DNA from: JBKJTP01 sp046590195
Lineage (GTDB): Bacteria > Bacteroidota > Ignavibacteria > Palsa-1295
Length of the DNA: 5,191 nucleotides
Direction: 5' to 3'
Assembly: GCA_046590195.1 (NCBI GenBank)
Contig: JBKJTP010000025.1
Span: forward strand, 1 to 5,191
Every line of letters starts with the position of its first letter. Within the stretch, counting starts at the first letter, position 1. This document shows positions 1 through 5,191 of this stretch, in pieces. The notes beneath the pieces were generated by a model. That model was not told the origin of the DNA. It ran no database searches and worked only from the letters and a program-made list of their open reading frames with translations. The translations under genes and the position numbers were made by a program.

Positions 1-254
1 TCATGCCCGATGGCCGGAGACTCGAGCAAACTCGATGGATCGAGAATGGGAGAGTTGAGAAACGGTTGTTGCTTCGCTCGACTTCAGAGGCCGTGGAGTT
101 CGTCGAATCTGTGCGTATGTTCTCGCTTGAGGAGTTCAAGCAGATGTTCGCGCAGAATGGCCTAACCATGAAGCACCTTTTCGGCGGGTATGACGGTTCG
201 GAATTCATTGAAGCGACCTCCGCCAGACTCATTATGTTCGCCGAACGCAGCTAA
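1..254 (+). CDS. SAM-dependent class I methyltransferase, C-terminal part (5' truncated by window edge)
   Basis: This is the 3' end of a gene whose start lies upstream of the window; the reading frame is set by the codon beginning at base 3 and closes with TAA at 252-254. The visible ~83 residues match the tail of small class I (Rossmann-fold) methyltransferases: a beta-rich segment (GRRLEQTRWIENGRVEKRLL), then a 'FSLEEFKQMFAQNGL' helix of the type '(Y/F)s-eEl--ll--aGf', then 'LFGGYDGSEFIEATSARLIMF', the usual 'fGdydg--f---S-Rli-va' closing strands. The SAM-binding glycine motif would lie upstream, so substrate and methyl-acceptor type cannot be read here. The methionine at base 3 is internal, not the true start. 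It may be co-transcribed with the following lipoprotein genes, but the tandem repeat separates them, so this is uncertain. Family call fairly sure; function beyond methyl transfer unknown. Confidence 0.72.
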   Translation, partial: MPDGRRLEQTRWIENGRVEKRLLLRSTSEAVEFVESVRMFSLEEFKQMFAQNGLTMKHLFGGYDGSEFIEATSARLIMFAERS

Positions 255-259
255 CCCAC

Positions 260-316
260 TCGAACTACCCAATCGAACTACCAAATCGAACTACCAAATC
301 GAACTACCAAATCGAA
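260..316. repeat. 13-bp tandem direct repeat (four full copies plus 5 bp)
   Basis: The unit TCGAACTACCAAA occurs at 273-285, 286-298 and 299-311 as identical copies. A first copy at 260-272 carries one substitution (C for A at unit position 11), and a partial fifth copy (TCGAA) lies at 312-316. The array starts 5 bases after the methyltransferase stop and ends 2 bases before the ATG at 319, so it is almost the whole intergenic gap. It shows no dyad long enough for a stem-loop terminator and no clear ribosome binding site. A microsatellite-like array formed by replication slippage is the simplest reading; a role in expression of the downstream gene is possible but unproven. Confidence 0.95.
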
Positions 317-318
317 TA

Positions 319-939
319 ATGCGCGCGCTTGTTTGCCTCTTGTCTCTGATCTTTCTTAGCTCCTGCGGTATCTTCGATACTCGCGAGCCTGATCCCCCTG
401 TGACCGGCAACGGATTTATCTGGGTCGATGCGACGAGCTATCAGGTGCTGCTCAATAACTTCGAGGGCTCTGTCGAAGCACTTGATGCGGAGAATTACAA
501 ACGTGTGTTCATCGCGCCAACCGATTCGCTGCTTCCAAGCGGCACAGCAAATTATTCCTTCCTCTACAACTCGTCGCTCGATCCGACGTCACGTGTGATC
601 TTTGCAAACTGGGACACGGAGTCGGAGCGCAATTACCTTTCGCGGTTGAAGAGCGTGCTCGTCAACACGGCGCGTCTAGGGCTCGAACTCAAGAACGTGA
701 CCACGCAGCAATCGACGCCAAGTCAGGTGATCGTCAATGCAGACTACACGCTATCGATACCGTCAGGATCGAGCGAGGTAGTCCCGAATACCGTTACGGG
801 ATATATGACGCTGCAACTCCGCCTCGTCAAGACCGAGCGCGGTACACAGGAGTGGCGAATAGTAAACTGGCTCGATCAGGATCCGAAGGGCGGAAAGGCC
901 TACTCGTGGACAGACCTCAAGGCAAACTTCAGCAGTTGA
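319..939 (+). CDS. Putative lipoprotein with NTF2/SnoaL-like fold (206 aa)
   Basis: The product starts with a short lipoprotein signal peptide: MRALVCLLSLIFLSSC, with lipobox L-S-S-C and the acylated cysteine at residue 16. I chose the ATG at 319 because it puts the signal peptide at the very N-terminus; an in-frame ATG at 190 would add 43 residues encoded inside the methyltransferase gene and the repeat. Residue +2 is Gly, so outer-membrane sorting is likely rather than inner-membrane retention. The mature part has a helix-rich start (residues ~40-64, YQVLLNNFEGSVEALDAENY), a second helix (~100-115) and alternating strands ending in EWRIVNWLDQD (178-188), an outline expected of NTF2/SnoaL-like alpha+beta cones. 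From memory, lipoproteins with a 'TR-P-P' stretch after the cysteine are common in Ignavibacteria/Kapabacteria. No catalytic residues are evident and no function can be assigned. It overlaps the next gene by 4 bases, which suggests co-translation. Existence of the gene and lipidation are well supported; the fold is inferred. Confidence 0.85.
   Translation: MRALVCLLSLIFLSSCGIFDTREPDPPVTGNGFIWVDATSYQVLLNNFEGSVEALDAENYKRVFIAPTDSLLPSGTANYSFLYNSSLDPTSRVIFANWDTESERNYLSRLKSVLVNTARLGLELKNVTTQQSTPSQVIVNADYTLSIPSGSSEVVPNTVTGYMTLQLRLVKTERGTQEWRIVNWLDQDPKGGKAYSWTDLKANFSS
936..939 (+). promoter_or_regulatory. TTGA stop/start overlap (probable translational coupling)
   Basis: The TGA ending the first lipoprotein (937-939) is nested with a TTG (936-938) that is the best-placed start of the second. 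No purine-rich ribosome binding site sits at the usual distance; only a weak AAGG lies about 14 bases upstream (919-922). Ribosomes finishing the first gene could re-initiate here, which would keep the two paralogues at linked levels. The start assignment rests on signal-peptide position, so coupling is an inference. Confidence 0.5.
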
Positions 940-1442
940 AGCTGATTCGCATACTGATCGTCACGATCGTTGCAAGCCTTGCAACCCTTTCGTGCAATCC
1001 CTTTGCGCCAGAGCTGGATGAATCGGCTGGTCAGATCAAGTTCGGCGACCCAACAACGATCGAAGGTTACTTCGAGTCCTTCCGCTACGCTTATCAGTTC
1101 AAAGACACGTCGCTCTATAGCTCGCTGCTCGATCCGAGCTTTATCTTCAGCTACAAGAATTACGATCGCGGGCTCGATCTCGAATGGGGACGCGATGAAG
1201 AGGTTCGAACCACGGCCGCGCTCTTCAACTCAGTTCAATCGCTCGATCTTTTGTGGGGCAATGTGCTCGATTCGTTGGGCACAACAACCACCTTTGATAT
1301 TACCCGTACATTTTCGCTGGACGTCACTTTGAACCCCAGCGAAGTGATCCATGTCGATGGCCGGGCGATCTTTTCCTTGCGTCGTGATACCATCGGTAAG
1401 CCCTGGCGCGCGGTGCGTTGGCGCGATGAATCGAATTTGTAG
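936..1442 (+). CDS. Putative lipoprotein with NTF2/SnoaL-like fold, paralogue of the upstream gene (168 aa)
   Basis: The proposed start is the TTG at 936, which overlaps the TGA of the upstream gene in a TTGA arrangement and gives the signal peptide MKLIRILIVTIVASLATLSC, with lipobox A-T-L-S-C and lipidated Cys20. An in-frame ATG at 852 would place 28 polar, basic residues ahead of the hydrophobic core and overlap the upstream gene by 88 bases, so it is disfavoured; there is no other in-frame ATG. The mature protein follows the order of its neighbour: a helix with aromatic residues (41-65, TIEGYFESFRYAYQF...), 'LEWGRDEEVRTTAALFNSV' (82-100), long beta strands, and a terminal PWRAVRWRDES (156-166) that parallels EWRIVNWLDQD in the first lipoprotein. 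This points to a tandem duplication followed by strong divergence. Function is unknown; a ligand-binding or structural envelope role would suit the fold. The heparinase-family gene starts 21 bases downstream. Confidence 0.8.
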   Translation: MKLIRILIVTIVASLATLSCNPFAPELDESAGQIKFGDPTTIEGYFESFRYAYQFKDTSLYSSLLDPSFIFSYKNYDRGLDLEWGRDEEVRTTAALFNSVQSLDLLWGNVLDSLGTTTTFDITRTFSLDVTLNPSEVIHVDGRAIFSLRRDTIGKPWRAVRWRDESNL

Positions 1443-1463
1443 CATCGAACCGTTCATCTATTG

Positions 1464-3293
1464 ATGTCTTTCTCCCACCAGCTGCGAGCGATAAAGAATG
1501 CCCTGCGTGTGCAAGGCATTGCTGGCTTCGTGGGCGTGATCCGCGAGAAGCAGCGCAAGCAGGAGCGGTATGAGAAGATGCTTGTGGATGTTCCGGTGAA
1601 CCAGCACATCGCAGTGCTTCGAGATTGGGAGGTGGCGCAGATCGAAGTCGCCGCAGAGCATCGCGAACAGATCATTCGCAAAGCGGATGCAAGGCTGCGC
1701 GATGAGAACGAGTACTTCAGCTTTCCCTATCGTTTGCGCAGCGTTGCGCGGCCATGGAATTTCGATCCGTTCGAGAAGCGCTATTGGCCAGCAGATCATT
1801 ACACCGAGCAGAAGCTCCATTCGGCAGAGACACCACAAGACGTAAAGATCGTCTGGGAGATCAACCGCTTCAAGGATCTGCCAACACTCGCGCAGGCAGC
1901 GTATCTCACCCGCGATGAGAAGTATGCCGATGAAGTAGAGTATCGTCTCCTGAGCTGGATCGATGATAATCCATTCGCGCAATCGATCAACTGGGCGAGT
2001 GGTCTCGAGATTGGCATTCGACTTCTGTCATGGACCGCTTCACTCGAGCTACTCCGAGCTGCCGGCTTCGATCTCTCAAGAAATCAAAAGATCGCACGCT
2101 CGATCTACGAACAGACGGCCTATCTGCGTACAGAACTCTCGACTGACAAGATCGTCCGGTCGAATCACCTCATCGGAGAAGCCGCCGCGTTATTCGTGAT
2201 CTCAAAACGATGGGACTTCACGGGTAACCAAGAGTGTGCAAGCACTTCGCGAGCAGTACTCGAATCCGAGATCATCCGCCAGACCTACGATGATGGCGCA
2301 ACACGCGAAGCAACGACGTGGTATCATGGGTTCGTCACGGACTTCTTCGACATTGGCGCATGCGTCGCCTCGCGTTCCGATAAGCCACTTTCAAAGCAGT
2401 TCTCCGAGCGCCTCTTTGCAATGAAGGTCTTCCGCGAGAGCATGATGCAGCCCGATGGCACTCCCGTGCGTATCGGCGATGCCGATGACGGATACGCATT
2501 GTACTTCGAGGGTGTAAGAGAAGAGTGGTTCAATTGCATATTTGGACGAGCAAACCAGAAGGTATCAAGCGCTATCAGCTTTCACCGCTCAGGTTACGTG
2601 AGCATGAAAGAGAAGGGGAGTGCGCTTTATCTTCGGGCTGGAGAATTCGGAATGGGCGGCGACGGATCCAGCTCGCACGCACATGATGATCTTCTTGCCC
2701 CCGTGCTATGGCTGGAAGATCTGCCGGTGCTGGTCGACCCTGGCACCTACGTCTATAATGGAGCCGCTAAATATAGAAGCAGGTATCGCGGTGAGCACTC
2801 GCATAATACCTTTTCGCTCGATGAAGGCTCCGAGGCAAAACAGAAGCTGAATTTCGGCTGGTATCAGGTGCGCAAGCCGGCACGGATGACGGTCGAGGGC
2901 TTGAAGGTCACTGGACACTACGGCGAGTGGCCCGAGCATTCGCGCACGATTGAGCTTCGAGGATCCGAGGCCTTGATCCTCGACGAGGTGACTAAGCCGC
3001 ACAAGCGCGGATTTGCCCGACTTCACCTGCACCCGATGTGGAAGCCGGATGCCTCTGCGGGCACGCGGCACAGCTTCCTGAACGCCAGTGGGGACCGGCT
3101 CCATCTCGAGATCGAACTCTGGAAACGGGTCGACCTTGAAACGTACGACTTTTCCCCTTCGTACCGTGTTCAGGTGCCCGCCACGAAGGTAATTCTCCAG
3201 ACGGGTCCGGTTCGTGGTAAATTTGCAGTTCGGATATGGGTCGAGCACGTTGATGCTCCCGCCCGGTCACATCCCGATTTCGCTCCGCTCTAG
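1464..3293 (+). CDS. Heparinase II/III-family polysaccharide lyase (609 aa)
   Basis: Family members cleave uronate-containing polysaccharides by beta-elimination, using an (alpha/alpha) toroid followed by a beta-sandwich domain. The toroid is seen at residues ~95-345 (PWNFDPFEKRYWP, then VWEINRFKDLPTLAQAAYLT, then WASGLEIGIRLLSW); the heparinase II/III-like C-terminal domain begins near residue 370. Key positions appear intact: Asn234 in RSNHLIGEA, Tyr287-His288 in TTWYHG, His405 in SSSHAHDD, and a likely metal site of His407, Asp425 (VDPGTY) and His447 (HSHNT). By recall, their spacing resembles Bacteroides heparinase III (Asn240, Tyr294, His424). The N-terminal ~90 residues are basic and charged with no hydrophobic signal core, so secretion is not evident. 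The ATG at 1464 is preferred to the TTG at 1461, the codon just before it. It lies 21 bases after the lipoprotein gene and 3 before the flippase gene. Similar genes are common in O-antigen and exopolysaccharide loci. The true substrate cannot be told from sequence. Confidence 0.88.
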   Translation: MSFSHQLRAIKNALRVQGIAGFVGVIREKQRKQERYEKMLVDVPVNQHIAVLRDWEVAQIEVAAEHREQIIRKADARLRDENEYFSFPYRLRSVARPWNFDPFEKRYWPADHYTEQKLHSAETPQDVKIVWEINRFKDLPTLAQAAYLTRDEKYADEVEYRLLSWIDDNPFAQSINWASGLEIGIRLLSWTASLELLRAAGFDLSRNQKIARSIYEQTAYLRTELSTDKIVRSNHLIGEAAALFVISKRWDFTGNQECASTSRAVLESEIIRQTYDDGATREATTWYHGFVTDFFDIGACVASRSDKPLSKQFSERLFAMKVFRESMMQPDGTPVRIGDADDGYALYFEGVREEWFNCIFGRANQKVSSAISFHRSGYVSMKEKGSALYLRAGEFGMGGDGSSSHAHDDLLAPVLWLEDLPVLVDPGTYVYNGAAKYRSRYRGEHSHNTFSLDEGSEAKQKLNFGWYQVRKPARMTVEGLKVTGHYGEWPEHSRTIELRGSEALILDEVTKPHKRGFARLHLHPMWKPDASAGTRHSFLNASGDRLHLEIELWKRVDLETYDFSPSYRVQVPATKVILQTGPVRGKFAVRIWVEHVDAPARSHPDFAPL

Positions 3294-3296
3294 TTA

Positions 3297-4634
3297 ATGC
3301 AGCTTCGAGAACACTTAGATAAAGGTATCTGGGCCATCGCCGATAAGGTGTTGCTGCTGATGTACGGCCTCGCCGTGATCGTCGTAGTGGTGAACGTCTT
3401 GCCCGAGAAGGAGTGGGGTGTGTTCTCGATCTATCAGTCGATCTTCCTGATCCTCTCTGTGCTTGCCGATTCGATCTTCCTGCAGCCGATGGTTAAGTTC
3501 GCCAGCGAGCACGAGGCCGAGGTCGATCATGTACTTGCCGCGAGTTTCAATCTTTACTCGGTCTCGATGATGGTCAGTGGTACGATCATCGCGTTCTTCA
3601 GCGAGCCGATCGCGGCATTCTTCAAAAGTCCTGAGTTGCTCGAGATGCTGCCGTTTTTGCCGCTGCTCATCTTCCTCAGTATCTTCAGGAATGTGGGCGT
3701 CAGATATCTCCAGGTGTACTACCGCATCAACGCGATCTTCTGGGTCGATCTCACTTTCTTCGGCTCGATCATCGTCATCACCGTACTCGGAACAGCTTTC
3801 GGCTTATTCAACTCGGCGTATGACTTCATGATCGCGAATATCATTGGAGCAGGTATCTCCAGCGTCACGACCATCGCATTCTGCGCTCGTGCCTTCCGCC
3901 GCATGCCGTTGCTGACCGTTCCACCTCACGAGTACAGTAGGATCTATTCTTTTGCGAAGTATCAGGCAGGCACAAGCGCATTGCTGACACTTCAGCAGTG
4001 GAGCGACACGTTGCTCGTGGGTGCGTTCTATACCCCTCACGAAGCAGGCGTTTATAGTGCAGCAAAGAATCTCTATCGGTTCATCGATGCTGTGCGCGAA
4101 GGCGCCACACTGCTGGTTGTACCTGTGAGTTCACGCCTCTATTCTGCTGGTGATTTCAAGGGCCTCCGTAGCCTTGTCGAAAAGCTGCTCTTTATCAGCT
4201 TCGCTGCGTTGATCCCGATCTCCATCGGCTTCGCGATCTTTGCAGAGCCGATCATGGATATCGTCTATCGCGGTAAGTACCAAGGTGTGTCATCCGTATT
4301 CCAGGTGTTGATCCTCGCGGGCTTTACCTTGCCGCTATCGCTTATTTCAACGAACGTGCTGATCGGCATGGGCAAAACGAAGAGCCTGTTCCTTGCCACG
4401 CTCGGTGCGGTCGTCACATTTTTTGTTCTGAGTTTCGTCTTCGTGCCACCAATGGCTAGCATGGGCGCCGCGCTTGCGGTCTTTATCTCCATGACCGTCC
4501 TCGCACTCCTCACGTTCTTCGCGATGCGTAAGGAAGTGCAGGTCTCGACCTCCGGCATTCTCAGCCGCGCAGCGAACGTAAAGCAGTTCGTTCGTGACCG
4601 CCGTGCGGAGTCAGAAACGCCAAGCGGTGAATAG
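3297..4634 (+). CDS. Oligosaccharide flippase, Wzx/polysaccharide transporter type (MATE/MOP superfamily, 445 aa)
   Basis: This is a polytopic inner-membrane protein expected to flip undecaprenyl-linked oligosaccharide units from the cytoplasmic to the outer face. About 12 hydrophobic segments can be picked out, near residues 17-36, 42-65, 80-102, 117-135, 148-170, 177-197, 222-244, 266-280, 296-316, 333-352, 364-384 and 387-409. Other family hallmarks are an amphipathic N-terminus (LREHLDKGIWAIADKVLLL), 'LLPEKEWGVFSIYQSI'-type sequence after the first segment (residues 35-50), the central 'YTPHEAGVYSAAKNLYRF' (245-262), and 'IMDIVYRGKYQGVSSVFQVL' (319-338), close to the recurrent 'i---l-G-ky--a--vl-iL' pattern. 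Its length fits the usual 400-500 residues. The C-terminal ~35 residues are hydrophilic and probably cytoplasmic. It starts 3 bases after the lyase stop, so the two are almost certainly in one transcript. Family call is strong; the exact glycan is unknown. A symbol such as wzx would be a guess. Confidence 0.88.
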   Translation: MQLREHLDKGIWAIADKVLLLMYGLAVIVVVVNVLPEKEWGVFSIYQSIFLILSVLADSIFLQPMVKFASEHEAEVDHVLAASFNLYSVSMMVSGTIIAFFSEPIAAFFKSPELLEMLPFLPLLIFLSIFRNVGVRYLQVYYRINAIFWVDLTFFGSIIVITVLGTAFGLFNSAYDFMIANIIGAGISSVTTIAFCARAFRRMPLLTVPPHEYSRIYSFAKYQAGTSALLTLQQWSDTLLVGAFYTPHEAGVYSAAKNLYRFIDAVREGATLLVVPVSSRLYSAGDFKGLRSLVEKLLFISFAALIPISIGFAIFAEPIMDIVYRGKYQGVSSVFQVLILAGFTLPLSLISTNVLIGMGKTKSLFLATLGAVVTFFVLSFVFVPPMASMGAALAVFISMTVLALLTFFAMRKEVQVSTSGILSRAANVKQFVRDRRAESETPSGE

Positions 4635-4671
4635 ATCGGCGTGGTACACTGGCCTCTTCTCTCGGTTCGAG

Positions 4672-5191
4672 ATGAAGGTCTTCGTGCTCGCGCTGCTTGT
4701 GCGGCTGCTCTTCGTCGTGATCTATCCCGGCATCAATTATTACGGCGGCATCACCGGCGAGTATCTCGATGTCGTGAACAACATCCTCACCGGTCATGGC
4801 CTGACGCAATACGTCGATATTGCTCCGTATGACTCTGGCCGTGTGCAGATGGAATACATGCCATTCGTCGCGCGTCCGCTGGGCTACGTGACTTTTCTTA
4901 CGATCATCTCATTCTTCACCGGCATCGCACCGGTTGCTTATCAGATCGTACAAGCGCTGATCACGGCATTCTCTGCGGTTCTCGTCTATAAGCTTGTAAA
5001 GATCCTCTTCGATAAGCAGCAGCGCGTCGAGAGCATTGCAAAAGCTGCAGCAGTACTCGCGGCAGTGTGGCCGAATCAAGCACGATTTGAGATCACGATC
5101 CTGCCTGATGGCCCGACGACACTCATCATGCTCGGCTTCGCCTATCAGCTCACGATGCTCGCGAAGACAGGGGAGCGGAAGCATTTGATCT
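4672..5191 (+). CDS. GT-C membrane glycosyltransferase (family 39/ArnT/PMT-like), N-terminal part (3' truncated by window edge)
   Basis: The frame is open from the ATG at 4672 to the window edge, giving 173 residues with no stop. The start is a hydrophobic helix with an embedded Arg (MKVFVLALLVRLLFVVIYPG), as in TM1 of GT-C enzymes, followed by an external loop with GEYLDVVNNILTGHG (29-43), equivalent to the 'DE--Y---a--ll-G-G' region. Then come ARPLGYVTFL (67-76), matching 'RPPGYP-FL', further helices at ~72-88, ~92-112 and ~122-135, and WPNQARFEITILPDGPTTL (133-151), resembling 'yP-----s--l-te-l'. Such enzymes transfer sugars from polyprenyl-phosphate donors on the periplasmic side, a natural partner for the flippase just upstream. 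An in-frame GTG at 4627, overlapping the flippase stop by 8 bases, would add 15 residues (VNRSAWYTGLFSRFE); ATG is preferred but this is unresolved. The last two thirds of the gene lie outside the window. Confidence 0.78.
   Translation, partial: MKVFVLALLVRLLFVVIYPGINYYGGITGEYLDVVNNILTGHGLTQYVDIAPYDSGRVQMEYMPFVARPLGYVTFLTIISFFTGIAPVAYQIVQALITAFSAVLVYKLVKILFDKQQRVESIAKAAAVLAAVWPNQARFEITILPDGPTTLIMLGFAYQLTMLAKTGERKHLI

Noticed and set aside
260..316. CRISPR-like array
   Set aside because: The copies are contiguous 13-bp units with no spacers, and no cas genes are nearby.
782..799. Small imperfect inverted repeat (CCCGAATACCGTTACGGG)
   Set aside because: It lies inside the first lipoprotein's coding region, has a short imperfect stem and no T-run, so it is not a credible terminator.
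190..939. Longer form of the first lipoprotein starting at the ATG at 190
   Set aside because: It would begin inside the methyltransferase gene, read through the tandem repeat, and bury a textbook lipobox signal 44 residues from the N-terminus.
852..1442. Longer form of the second lipoprotein starting at the ATG at 852
   Set aside because: It overlaps the upstream gene by 88 bases and puts 28 polar basic residues before the signal peptide; the TTG at 936 fits better.
1443..1463. Possible terminator or promoter between the second lipoprotein and lyase genes
   Set aside because: The 21-base gap holds no stem-loop, no T-tract and no recognisable promoter boxes; read-through transcription is more likely.
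1458..1982. Antisense open frame of 174 codons within the lyase gene
   Set aside because: It mirrors the codon bias of the sense gene, has no recognisable domain, and lies opposite a well-supported family protein.
2706..3248. Antisense open frame of 180 codons opposite the lyase C-terminal domain
   Set aside because: The product is low-complexity, Arg/Pro-rich and domain-free; the sense strand carries the conserved HAHDD and HNT motifs.
4641..4832. Forward 63-codon frame at the start of the GT-C gene
   Set aside because: Its Arg/Ala-rich product is an out-of-frame shadow; the frame beginning at 4672 gives a coherent membrane protein open to the window edge.

Overview
The window looks like a stretch of a bacterial chromosome from the FCB (Bacteroidetes/Chlorobi) side of the tree, perhaps a Kapabacteria- or Ignavibacteria-like lineage. 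This is an inference. The clues are short lipoproteins of the 'SCGIFDTREPDPP' style, no visible Shine-Dalgarno motif at any gene start, and a roughly balanced to slightly GC-rich composition. No rRNA or marker gene is present to fix the taxonomy. All genes lie on the + strand, packed closely, and no gene-free stretch exceeds 64 bases.

Layout: (1) the last ~83 codons of a class I SAM-dependent methyltransferase run in from the left edge; (2) a 13-bp tandem repeat fills almost the whole gap to the next gene; (3) two short lipoproteins overlap by 4 bases, and both look like NTF2/SnoaL-type folds and like paralogues of each other; (4) a heparinase II/III-family polysaccharide lyase of about 609 residues follows; (5) a polytopic Wzx/MATE-superfamily oligosaccharide flippase starts 3 bases after it; (6) the N-terminal part of a GT-C (family 39/ArnT/PMT-like) membrane glycosyltransferase runs off the right edge.

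Taken together, the right two thirds look like part of a surface or exo-polysaccharide assembly locus. A flippase would move lipid-linked glycan across the inner membrane, a GT-C enzyme would add sugars on the outer face using polyprenyl-phosphate donors, and a lyase/heparinase-like protein would trim or process uronate-containing polymer. The role of the two lipoproteins is unknown; their spacing suggests co-transcription with the polysaccharide genes. No promoter, terminator, tRNA, CRISPR array or insertion sequence could be supported.

I found no clearly new biological system. The points most worth a second look are the 13-bp array abutting a start codon, the tandem NTF2-like lipoprotein pair, and a lyase that keeps its apparent catalytic and metal-binding residues but has no recognisable export signal.
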